From Agreia sp. VKM Ac-1783 (lineage in GTDB: Bacteria; Actinomycetota; Actinomycetes; Actinomycetales; Microbacteriaceae): a stretch of 64,000 nt of DNA. The stretch covers positions 186,001 to 250,000 of the forward strand of contig NZ_FXWI01000005.1 of assembly GCF_900177765.1 (NCBI RefSeq), in the 5' to 3' direction. Positions 23,584 to 30,865 of this stretch are shown here, one piece after another. The notes beneath the pieces are model-generated. The model ran no database searches and was not told the origin of the DNA. It worked only from the letters and a program-made list of their open reading frames with translations. The translations under genes and the position numbers were made by a program. Within the stretch, counting starts at the first letter, position 1; each line of letters begins with the position of its first letter.

Positions 23584-24441
23584 TCATGCATCGACGATGA
23601 GGTCGAGCCCCAAGTCGAGAGCGCGGGCGCTGTGGGTGAGCGCTCCGACCGAGATGATGTCGACTCCCGTCTCTGCGATCGCCCTCACCGTGTCGAGGTT
23701 CACGCCGCCGCTGGCCTCGACGAGTGCCCGCCCCGCCACGATGGCGATTCCCTCGCGCAGCTCAGCGAGCGTGAAGTTGTCGAGCATGATCGTGTCGACT
23801 CCACCCGCGAGCACGGGCTCGATCTGGTCGAGGCGGTCGACCTCGACCTCGAGGTGGGTGGTGTGCGAGATGCGGGCGCGGGCGCGAATGATCGCGTCGG
23901 TCAGCGAGACACCGGATGCCGTGAGCACCGCCAGGTGATTGTCTTTCGCGAGCACGGCGTCGCTCAACGAGAAGCGGTGGTTGCCGCCTCCGCCGCTTCG
24001 CACGGCGTGCCGCTCGAGGGCACGCAGCCCGGGAGTCGTCTTGCGCGTATCGACGATGCGCGCTCGGGTGCCCGCGACGGCCTCGACGTAGCGCGCGGTC
24101 ACGGTGGCGATTCCGCTCATGCGCTGCACGAGGTTCAGGGCGACGCGCTCTCCGAGCAGAACTCCGCGCGCCGGGCCCGAGACGGTGGCGAGCACCGCGC
24201 CGGGTTCGAAGTGTTCGCCGTCGCCGAGCAGCACCGAGGTCGTGATCGACGCGTCGGCCGCGAGCATCGTTCTCGAGAAGGCCTCGCCGCCCGAGAGCAC
24301 TCCGGCCTCGCGCGCCACAAGCTGGGCGCTGGCCGTCGCACCCTCGGGAAGGAATGCGTCGGAGGTCGCGTCGCCCCAGGGGGCGTCCTCGGCGAGAGCG
24401 GCTAGGACGACGAGGTCGATCGCCTGGGGTGTGAGCAGCAT
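23584..24441 (-). CDS. nadC: Nicotinate-nucleotide pyrophosphorylase (quinolinate phosphoribosyltransferase)
   Basis: Converts quinolinate and PRPP to nicotinate mononucleotide, the third step of de novo NAD synthesis. The 285-residue protein has the quinolinate/PRPP site residues in DTRKTTPGLRALE, AVRSGGGGNHR and AKDNH, and the C-terminal barrel strand VDIISVGALTHS. The start at 24441 is one base after the nadB stop, so translation is coupled. Confidence 0.96.
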   Translation of the reverse strand: MLLTPQAIDLVVLAALAEDAPWGDATSDAFLPEGATASAQLVAREAGVLSGGEAFSRTMLAADASITTSVLLGDGEHFEPGAVLATVSGPARGVLLGERVALNLVQRMSGIATVTARYVEAVAGTRARIVDTRKTTPGLRALERHAVRSGGGGNHRFSLSDAVLAKDNHLAVLTASGVSLTDAIIRARARISHTTHLEVEVDRLDQIEPVLAGGVDTIMLDNFTLAELREGIAIVAGRALVEASGGVNLDTVRAIAETGVDIISVGALTHSARALDLGLDLIVDA

Positions 24442-24442
24442 G

Positions 24443-26278
24443 TCAGTGTCCTTGAGTCTGAAGCGTGAGGGCGGTGTCGGGTGAGGCGTCGCCGGATGGA
24501 TCTGCGGCTGTCCCGCTCGAGTCCCGGAGAGACGCGCGTCGCCGAGCCGCGGAGTCGGTCTGGGGGAAGTCGCTGCGTGCGTGGGCGCCGCGCGACTCGC
24601 GCCGAGCCTGCGCAGCATCGACGAGTGCCCGGGCGACGACGAGCAGGTTCGCTGTCTCGATCTGCTCGCGGTCGTCAGCGCGAACGGTGGATGCCTCGGC
24701 CCAGACCCGCAGGCGGGCTGCGGCCGTGGCGAGCCCCACTCCGGAACGGGTCAGCCCGGCGTAGCTCCACATGAGCGCCTGCAGTTCGCTGCGGTCGACA
24801 CCGCTCCCGCTGCGCTGGTCGAGTAGGCCGCCCGCGGCCGTATCGAGACCGGCTCGCGGGTGGTCTCGATACGCCGGCTCCTTCGTCGCGCGGCTACTCG
24901 ACCGGCGCAGCTCTGTCGTTGCGCTGCTACTCGACCGGCGCAGCTCTGTCGTCTCGCGGCTGCTCGACTGGCCCAGCCGGCTGTCGACCTCTCGTTGGTC
25001 GAGTAGGCCGCCCGCGGCCGTATCGAGACCACCCAGCGCAGCCGCCACCCGCCGGGCGAACACGGCGCCCTCGAGAAGACTGTTTGAGGCCAGCCGGTTG
25101 GCACCGTGAACCCCCGTGCGCGCCGCCTCACCCACCGCGAAGAGCCCCGCATGAGAGGTGCGACCGTCGAGATCGGTCTCGATTCCGCCCATGTAGTAGT
25201 GCGCTGCCGGAACGACGGGAACGAGCCCGCCGGCCAGGTCGAAGCCGGCAGCCGCGCACGCCGCCATGATCGTGGGAAAGCGTTCGGCGAGCGTCTCTCG
25301 ACCGATGCCCCGGGCATCCAGATTCACGGGCACGCCACTCTGCTTCGCCATCTCTGCGGCGATCGCTCGGGCGACGACGTCGCGTGGCGCGAGTTCGGCG
25401 TCGGGGTGAACGCCGAGCATAAAACGTTCGCCCCGCTCGTTGCGAAGAACCGCTCCCTCGCCGCGCACGGCCTCGGAGACCAGGAAGTTCGACGGGGCAG
25501 CGAGCGTCGTCGGGTGAAACTGGTAGAACTCCAGATCGGCGGTGGCCACGCCCGCCCGCAGCGCTGCGGCCAGCCCGTCGCCCGTCGCGATCGCAGGATT
25601 CGTGGTGTGCGAGTAGAGCTGGCCGGCGCCACCGGTGGCGAGCACCACGGCGTCGGCAGGCAGCACCTCGCGCTCGCCGTCGGCCCGCAGCACCTTGATG
25701 CCCACGACCCGCTCGCCGGCATCCGCGCCTGCTGGGCGCATCGGCGCCTGGTCGACCGGCAGCGGATGCGCCGAACGGGCGCGCACCCCCGTCGCGTCGG
25801 CGAGCACCAGGTCGGTCAGCATGGTGTGCTCGTGCACGGCGACCCCGCTCGCCCGCACCGCAGCCACCAGGGCAGTCTCGATCGCAGCGCCCGTCGCGTC
25901 GCCGCCGGCGTGCAGAACACGCGGCCGCGAGTGTGCCGCTTCGAGCGCGCGGTCGGGCTCAGAACTGCCCGGCCGGCGGTCGAACAGCACGCCCCACTCG
26001 ATCAGGCTCTGGATGGCCGCCGCCCCCTCGTCGGCCAACACGCGCGCGGCCGTCTCGTCGGTCAGCCCCGCACCCGCCCGGATCGTATCGTCGGCGTGCA
26101 GGGTGGCGCTGTCGTCGAGCGCGGTCGCGGCCGCAATGCCGCCCTGCGCGTAGCGGGTGTTGCTCTCGGCCAGCTCGCCCTTGGTCACGAGTGTCACCTC
26201 GTGCCCGTGCTGCAGTGTGGCGTGCAGCGCGGTGGCCAGCCCGGCGATGCCGCTGCCCACGATGATCACGCGCGCCAT
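24443..26278 (-). CDS. nadB: L-aspartate oxidase with an in-frame repeat insertion
   Basis: Oxidises aspartate to iminoaspartate with FAD. At about 611 residues it is longer than usual for the family. FAD-binding GSGIAGLATALHA, ESNTRYAQGGIAAA, the substrate region HPTTL and the conserved GVHGANRLASNSLLEGA are intact. Residues about 418-489 are foreign: LDTAAGGLLDQR occurs twice, 60 residues apart, around a Ser/Thr/Arg-rich stretch. This is the translated interspersed repeat, placed between the FAD domain and the C-terminal helical domain. One base separates it from nadA. Confidence 0.95.
   Translation of the reverse strand: MARVIIVGSGIAGLATALHATLQHGHEVTLVTKGELAESNTRYAQGGIAAATALDDSATLHADDTIRAGAGLTDETAARVLADEGAAAIQSLIEWGVLFDRRPGSSEPDRALEAAHSRPRVLHAGGDATGAAIETALVAAVRASGVAVHEHTMLTDLVLADATGVRARSAHPLPVDQAPMRPAGADAGERVVGIKVLRADGEREVLPADAVVLATGGAGQLYSHTTNPAIATGDGLAAALRAGVATADLEFYQFHPTTLAAPSNFLVSEAVRGEGAVLRNERGERFMLGVHPDAELAPRDVVARAIAAEMAKQSGVPVNLDARGIGRETLAERFPTIMAACAAAGFDLAGGLVPVVPAAHYYMGGIETDLDGRTSHAGLFAVGEAARTGVHGANRLASNSLLEGAVFARRVAAALGGLDTAAGGLLDQREVDSRLGQSSSRETTELRRSSSSATTELRRSSSRATKEPAYRDHPRAGLDTAAGGLLDQRSGSGVDRSELQALMWSYAGLTRSGVGLATAAARLRVWAEASTVRADDREQIETANLLVVARALVDAAQARRESRGAHARSDFPQTDSAARRRASLRDSSGTAADPSGDASPDTALTLQTQGH
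24816..25030. repeat. Interspersed palindromic repeat inserted inside nadB
   Basis: Two identical 35-base direct copies of arm A (24816-24850 and 24996-25030) lie 180 bases (60 codons) apart. Between them is a 47-base arm B (24864-24910) and two further partial copies of its end (around 24924-24945 and 24955-24972). The frame of nadB is kept open through all of it. Confidence 0.9.
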
Positions 26279-26279
26279 G

Positions 26280-27599
26280 TCAGCGCACCGTGTCGGCGAC
26301 AGGCGCAGACGCGGGCGGCCGGGCCGCGAGCATCCGTTCGAGAGCGACCGTCGAGTCGGCGATCACATCTGCCGCGACCTGGATGCGATTGCGCACGACA
26401 CCGTCGACCAGGCCCTCGAGTACCCAGGCCAGGTAGCCGGGGTGGATGCGGTACATCGTGGAGCAGGGGCAGATCACGTCGTCGAGGCAGAAGATGGTGT
26501 GCTGCGGGTACTCGGCGGCGAGGCGGTTCACGAGGTTGATCTCGGTTCCGATGGCGAAGGTCGAGCCGGCGGGAGCCGCCTGGATCGCCTTGACGATGAA
26601 GTCGGTCGAGCCGGCAGAATCGGCGGCGTCGACGACGGCCATGGGGCACTCCGGGTGCACGATGACCTGAACGCCGGGGTACTCGGCGCGCGCCTTCGCG
26701 ATCTGCGCAGGAGTGAAGCGCTTGTGCACCGAGCAGAATCCGTGCCAGAGAACGACCTTGGCCTCGACGAGATCGTCGGCCGAGTTCCCGCCGAGTGGCC
26801 TGCGCGGGTTCCACATGGGCATGAGCTCCACGGGGATGCCCATGGCCTTCGCCGTGTTGCGGCCGAGGTGCTGGTCGGGAAAGAAGAGCACCCGCTGCCC
26901 GCGCTCGAACGCCCACTCGAGCACCGTCGCCGCATTCGACGACGTGCACACGATGCCGCCGTTGCGACCGCAGAACGCCTTGAGCGCGGCCGAGCTGTTC
27001 ATGTAGGTGACCGGAATCACGGGGACCCGACCATTGGCATCCGGCGCCGTGCCGTAGATCTCGGTGAGCTCGGCCCACGCCTCTTCGACGGAATCGATGT
27101 CGGCCATGTCGGCCATCGAGCATCCGGCGGCGAGGTTGGGCAGGATGACCGCCTGCGACGGCTGCGACAGGATGTCGGCCGTCTCGGCCATGAAGTGCAC
27201 GCCGCAGAAGACGATCGCCTCGGCATCGGGCTTGGCCTTGGCGGCGTTGGCGAGTTGGAAGGAGTCGCCCACGAAGTCGGCGTACTGCACGACCTCGTCA
27301 CGCTGATAGAAGTGACCGAGCACGACGACCCGCTCACCGAGCGTCGCCTTCGCGGCCCGGATGCGCGCATCCAGTTCGTCGGCGCTCGCCGTCGTGTATT
27401 CGGCGGGCAGGCGGCCCTGCACGGGAGACCCGGTGGGGATGACGTCGGTCATGGACGCACCGGGTCCGTAGTTCGGAACGCCCGCGTCGAAAGCCCACGG
27501 CTGAAGGGCGAGCTCGGGCGTGCAGGTGCTCTCGGCGGCGGAGCCGGTCGTCGCTTGCTCGCGAGTGAGGAGCTGGATGGTGGTGTCGACGGATGTCAT
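26280..27599 (-). CDS. nadA: Quinolinate synthase
   Basis: Condenses iminoaspartate with dihydroxyacetone phosphate to quinolinate, using a 4Fe-4S cluster. The 439-residue protein is of the long actinobacterial type with an N-terminal extension of about 70 residues. Conserved regions are VVLGHFYQRDEVVQYAD, FCGVHFMAETA, NLAAGCSMADM, CTSSNA, HPECP and DDVICPCSTMY, which supply the cluster Cys. One base before nadB, and downstream of nrtR across a palindromic repeat. Confidence 0.96.
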   Translation of the reverse strand: MTSVDTTIQLLTREQATTGSAAESTCTPELALQPWAFDAGVPNYGPGASMTDVIPTGSPVQGRLPAEYTTASADELDARIRAAKATLGERVVVLGHFYQRDEVVQYADFVGDSFQLANAAKAKPDAEAIVFCGVHFMAETADILSQPSQAVILPNLAAGCSMADMADIDSVEEAWAELTEIYGTAPDANGRVPVIPVTYMNSSAALKAFCGRNGGIVCTSSNAATVLEWAFERGQRVLFFPDQHLGRNTAKAMGIPVELMPMWNPRRPLGGNSADDLVEAKVVLWHGFCSVHKRFTPAQIAKARAEYPGVQVIVHPECPMAVVDAADSAGSTDFIVKAIQAAPAGSTFAIGTEINLVNRLAAEYPQHTIFCLDDVICPCSTMYRIHPGYLAWVLEGLVDGVVRNRIQVAADVIADSTVALERMLAARPPASAPVADTVR

Positions 27600-27617
27600 G
27601 GTGGTCTTCTTCGTACG

Positions 27618-27669
27618 CTGAGCCTGTCGAAGCGGGTATACCGTTCCCTTCGACAGGCTCAGGGAACGG
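27618..27669. repeat. CTTCGACAGGCTCAG-type palindrome between nrtR and nadA
   Basis: CTGAGCCTGTCGAAG (27618-27632) and its exact complement (27648-27662) form a 15-base stem. A second, overlapping stem CCGTTCCC (27641-27648)/GGGAACGG (27662-27669) is possible. Half copies occur near 14841 and 50773. Such a hairpin inside the operon might reduce read-through or stabilise the downstream message. Confidence 0.7.
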
Positions 27670-27677
27670 ACGGATTT

Positions 27678-28355
27678 CTATTGGAGGGGGCCGCTGTCGG
27701 CGAGGTCGATCGACCCGTCGTAGCGGTAGAGACGCGCGGGGCGATGCCGTGTGCCGGTGACGAATTCGCCCGTGGGCACGACGGTCTTACTGGACTCGAT
27801 CGTGCGGCGGAAGTTCGCCGGATCGAGCGGCTTCTGCCTGACGGCCTCGTGCACCTCGCGCAGTTGGGCGAGGGTGAATGTGTCGCCCAGAAAGGCGTGC
27901 GCGATGCGGGAGTACTCCATCTTGGTGCGCAGCCGCCACAGGGCGTAGTCGACGATCAGATTGTGATCGAAGGCCAGCTCGGGCAGCTCGTCGGTCGACA
28001 GCCAGGTCACGTTCTCGCCCACGGTCGCTCGCGCGGCCTCGTCGCTTTCGACGAGGGCCCAGTAGACGATCGAGACGACGCGGGGCCCCGGTGATCGACC
28101 GACCTTGCCGAATGCGTAGAGCTGTTCGAGGTACTTCGGGGTGAGGCCGGTGGTCTCGAGCAGGTGGCTGCGGGCCGCCTCCTCGAGATCGTCATCGACT
28201 CGAAGCGGGCCTCCCGGCAGCGCCCATCGACCCTCGTGGGGTTCCCGGATGCGACGAACGACCGGAATCCACACGGTGCTGATTCCCGTGGTCGGGTCGG
28301 AGCGCAGCGAGAAGATCACGGTGGATACCGCGAGGACCGCCTGCTGCTGGCTCAT
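27678..28355 (-). CDS. nrtR: NrtR, Nudix-related regulator of NAD synthesis
   Basis: A 225-residue repressor with a Nudix-like N-terminal domain (GRWALPGGPLRVDDDLEEAARSHL) and a C-terminal winged helix (LAQLREVHEAVRQKPLDPANFRRTI). The Nudix box is degenerate, as in NrtR proteins that bind ADP-ribose instead of cleaving it. Bound ADP-ribose releases the DNA in characterised members. It heads the nadA-nadB-nadC-nadS series, and an inverted repeat lies 21 bases before its start. Confidence 0.9.
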   Translation of the reverse strand: MSQQQAVLAVSTVIFSLRSDPTTGISTVWIPVVRRIREPHEGRWALPGGPLRVDDDLEEAARSHLLETTGLTPKYLEQLYAFGKVGRSPGPRVVSIVYWALVESDEAARATVGENVTWLSTDELPELAFDHNLIVDYALWRLRTKMEYSRIAHAFLGDTFTLAQLREVHEAVRQKPLDPANFRRTIESSKTVVPTGEFVTGTRHRPARLYRYDGSIDLADSGPLQ

Positions 28356-28375
28356 GCCGTGCCGTTCGTGTCGTT

Positions 28376-28400
28376 ACTTAAGGTATTGATGACCCTAAGT
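28376..28400. promoter_or_regulatory. Putative NrtR operator
   Basis: ACTTAAGGT (28376-28384) and ACCCTAAGT (28392-28400) are inverted at eight of nine positions around a seven-base spacer. The site is 21 bases upstream of nrtR and overlaps a likely -10 region. A second palindrome, TAAGCTTA (28408-28415), follows. Autorepression of the whole NAD operon is the likely role. Confidence 0.65.
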
Positions 28401-28473
28401 GCTGCAATAAGCTTAGTGTCACTCTGACCCGAACGCAAACACGCAGCGGCTCACTGTTTGGCAGCTCTCTTCT

Positions 28474-28570
28474 GCGCTGGTCGAGTGGTCGCGCAGCGAC
28501 TGTATCGAGACCACGCAGGGTGATCTCGATACGCACTGCTCCTTCGTCGCGAGTGCTACTCGATCAGCGC
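28474..28570. repeat. Interspersed palindromic repeat, diverged copy
   Basis: GCGCTGGTCGAGTGG (from 28474) and TACTCGATCAGCGC (ending 28570) are the outer ends of an imperfect inverted repeat whose inner parts read TATCGAGACC and TGATCTCGATACG. It is the same family as at 22246 and 24816 but more diverged. It separates the NrtR operator from the end of the heme oxygenase gene. Confidence 0.75.
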
Positions 28571-28580
28571 ACGCTTGGAG

Positions 28581-29234
28581 CTAAGCGGCCGCAGTCGCCT
28601 TCGCATTGGCCAGGTCGACGAACAGCTCGGTGTTGAAGCGGTAGGCGACCAGAACCTCGTCGATCACGCGGTCTCGCTCGGCGTCGTCCCAGCCCGTCGC
28701 ATCCAGCTGTGCGCGGTAGGTCTCTTTGAACTCTTTCGGCTTGGCGATGTCGCCGAAGAGATAGAAGCCCACGCCATTGGTCTCGAAGCCGAACTGGCGC
28801 TGCATGAGCGTGCGGATGACCTGGCCGCCCGAGAGGTCGCCGAGGTAGCGCGTGTAGTGGTGGGCGACGAAGCCGCCGTTCCAGGTCGCGGCCACCTCGT
28901 TGATGCGTGCCACGTAGCGTGCCGTCGTCGGCAGGGGAGTGATGTGCTCGCGCCAGTCGTCGCCGATCAAGAAGCGAAGGTCTTCTTCGATGGCGGGCAG
29001 GCGGGTGAGCTTCGAGGTGATGAAGGGCGCGGCGACCGGATCGTTCTTCATGAGGTCGGCCGCAGCCTCGATCGCCTCGTAGATGAAGAAGTGCTGTGCG
29101 ACGAGCGCGATGTAGTCGTCTCGCGTGCCCTTTCCGCTCATGAGGTCGCCCATGAAGTTGGCGCCCTCGCTCTCGCTGTGGCTGGTCCAGGTGCGCTCGC
29201 GCAGGGCTTGCGAGAAGGGGATGACGTTGCTCAC
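28581..29234 (-). CDS. hmuO: Biliverdin-producing heme oxygenase
   Basis: Opens the heme ring to release iron, biliverdin and CO. The 217-residue protein has the proximal heme ligand His 19 in ERTWTSHSESE and the distal-helix signature RYLGDLSGGQVIRTLMQ. GGAG lies eight bases before the GTG start. A DtxR/IdeR-like box 41 bases upstream suggests induction by iron starvation. A DUF2470 gene lies upstream on the same strand. Confidence 0.95.
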   Translation of the reverse strand: MSNVIPFSQALRERTWTSHSESEGANFMGDLMSGKGTRDDYIALVAQHFFIYEAIEAAADLMKNDPVAAPFITSKLTRLPAIEEDLRFLIGDDWREHITPLPTTARYVARINEVAATWNGGFVAHHYTRYLGDLSGGQVIRTLMQRQFGFETNGVGFYLFGDIAKPKEFKETYRAQLDATGWDDAERDRVIDEVLVAYRFNTELFVDLANAKATAAA

Positions 29235-29274
29235 GATGACGACTCCAAGACGGTGGGGTTCTCTAACCGTGAAG

Positions 29275-29293
29275 TTAGGTTGCCCTTACTTTA
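29275..29293. promoter_or_regulatory. DtxR/IdeR-like iron box upstream of hmuO
   Basis: TTAGGTTGCCCTTACTTTA matches the 19-base DtxR consensus TTAGGTTAGCCTAACCTAA at 14 positions, with the left half perfect. It lies 41 bases before the heme oxygenase start, a normal place for an iron-dependent repressor site. Confidence 0.65.
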
Positions 29294-29344
29294 TAGGACG
29301 CGCGGGCTCGATCGCCAGACGCAGTTGCGCTGTTCAGGGCTTTG

Positions 29345-29644
29345 TCAGTGCGGGCGCGGCTCGACGCCGAGGCGAGCGCAGGCCGCGTCATAGAGGGCGA
29401 CGACTTCGCGGCGCACCTCGCCGCGCTCGGTGATCGGGCCGGCAGGCCACGCGATGCGCACCTCGCTCGTGACGCCGGCTGCGGTCGAATCCCAGGTCGC
29501 GACCGACCCGTCGAAGCCCGTCATGACTGCAGACGTGGCAGCCGGGTTCGCGAACGCCCGCACGATGAGCAGATTGTCATCGGTGTGGTCGCCGTTCATG
29601 TGGTTCAGGATCGCGGACACGACGTCGGGGCTGAAGGTGCTCAT
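29345..29644 (-). CDS. DUF2470 protein (HugZ C-terminal-like)
   Basis: A 99-residue protein made only of a DUF2470 domain (ILNHMNGDHTDDNLLIVRAF, TGFDGSVATWDSTAAGVTSEVRIAWPAG). In HugZ-type heme oxygenases this domain is fused to a flavin-reductase-like split barrel and contributes to heme binding. Here it stands alone beside a canonical heme oxygenase, so a heme or iron role is likely but not proven. TACGCT (29651-29656, complement) ends six bases before the ATG. Confidence 0.85.
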   Translation of the reverse strand: MSTFSPDVVSAILNHMNGDHTDDNLLIVRAFANPAATSAVMTGFDGSVATWDSTAAGVTSEVRIAWPAGPITERGEVRREVVALYDAACARLGVEPRPH

Positions 29645-29741
29645 CCGTCGAGCGTATCTGCCCTCCAGGTCGGCACGAAGTCGACGACGCGTGGCGCAAA
29701 TGGCCTGGTGGGGCCGCTCGACGCATCCATAAACTCGGCCC

Positions 29742-30263
29742 ATGCCTATCGTTCCCGAGACCAAGAGCTGGACCTGGGTGCTCGAGAAGCCGTGCCCCGA
29801 GTGCGGTTTCGACGCATCCACCGCCGACGCCCGCGAGGTCGCCGAGCTGACCCGCGAGAATGCCGCCGCCTGGCCCGCCGTCCTGCAGCGGGCCGATGTG
29901 CGCGAGCGACCGGATGGCGACACCTGGTCGCCGCTCGAGTACGCGGCGCACGTGCGCGACGTCTTCACGATCATGCGGGGCCGGCTCGAACTGATGCTGG
30001 CCGAGAACGATCCGCAGTTCGCCAACTGGGACCAGGACGCGACCGCTGTCGAGGAACGCTACAACGAGCAGGACCCGACCGTCGTGGCGACGCAGCTGGT
30101 CGAGGCGGGTCGAGCGATCGCCGACGCGTTCGATGGCGTGCCCGTGGATGCGTGGGGCCGGTCGGGCAGGCGCGGAGACGGAGCGGGTTTCACCGTCGAG
30201 ACGCTGGCGCAGTATTTCATCCACGACCCGGTGCATCACCTGCACGACGTGTCGAAGGCCTAG
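29742..30263 (+). CDS. DinB-family protein (mycothiol-dependent type)
   Basis: A 173-residue four-helix protein of the DinB/YfiT-like group. Probable metal-binding His residues are in LEYAAHVRDVF and FIHDPVHHLHDV. Actinobacterial members often use mycothiol in detoxification or maleylpyruvate isomerisation, but the reaction here is unknown. TAAACT (29730-29735) ends six bases before the ATG. Its stop overlaps the convergent response-regulator gene by four bases. Confidence 0.85.
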   Translation: MPIVPETKSWTWVLEKPCPECGFDASTADAREVAELTRENAAAWPAVLQRADVRERPDGDTWSPLEYAAHVRDVFTIMRGRLELMLAENDPQFANWDQDATAVEERYNEQDPTVVATQLVEAGRAIADAFDGVPVDAWGRSGRRGDGAGFTVETLAQYFIHDPVHHLHDVSKA

Positions 30264-30865
30264 AGCCAGCCGTTCGTCTCGGCGATGCGCGCCGCATCCG
30301 CTCGATTGCGTGCCCCGGTCTTGCCGATCACGGCTGACAGATGGTTGCGCACCGTGCCCTCGGAGAGATGCAGGATGCGCGCGACATCGGCGATAGATCC
30401 GCCGGTGCGTGCGGCCGCGAGCACGTCAGTCTCTCGTTCGGTGAGGGGGGAGTCGCCCTGCGCGAGCGACTCGGCGGCGAGTGAGGGGTCGACGACGCGC
30501 AAGCCGCTGGCGACACGGCGAACGGCGTCGGCCAGCTGGGCCGACGGTGTGTCTTTGACGACGAAGCCCGATGCGCCCGCCTGCATCGCCCGCGCGAGGT
30601 AGCCCGGGCGGCCGAACGTCGTCACGATCAGCACGCGACAGTGCGGAACCGCCGCGCGCAGTTCGGCTGCCGCGGCGATGCCGTCGATACCGGGCATCTC
30701 GATGTCGAGCAGAGCGACATCGGCGGCGGACGACCTGGCGGCATCCACGACCTCGTCGCCGCGCCCCACCTCGGCGACCACCTCGATGTCTGCCTCGAGC
30801 GAGAGCAGCGCGGTGAGCGCGCCGCGCACCAATGCCTGGTCGTCGGCGATCAGTAGCCGGATCAT
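30260..30865 (-). CDS. NarL/DesR-type response regulator
   Basis: A 201-residue two-component regulator. The receiver domain carries the acidic pair in IADDQ and the phosphorylated Asp 54 in ALLDIEMPG; the C-terminus is a LuxR helix-turn-helix (LTERETDVLAAARTGGSIAD, GTVRNHLSAVIGKTG). Its start overlaps the histidine kinase stop by four bases. It is the last gene of the ATPase-permease-kinase-regulator set and probably controls that exporter. Confidence 0.93.
   Translation of the reverse strand: MIRLLIADDQALVRGALTALLSLEADIEVVAEVGRGDEVVDAARSSAADVALLDIEMPGIDGIAAAAELRAAVPHCRVLIVTTFGRPGYLARAMQAGASGFVVKDTPSAQLADAVRRVASGLRVVDPSLAAESLAQGDSPLTERETDVLAAARTGGSIADVARILHLSEGTVRNHLSAVIGKTGARNRADAARIAETNGWL

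Noticed and set aside
24816-25030. Possible frameshift or pseudogene in nadB
   Set aside because: The inserted repeat keeps the reading frame and both flanking nadB parts continue normally, so the gene is treated as intact.
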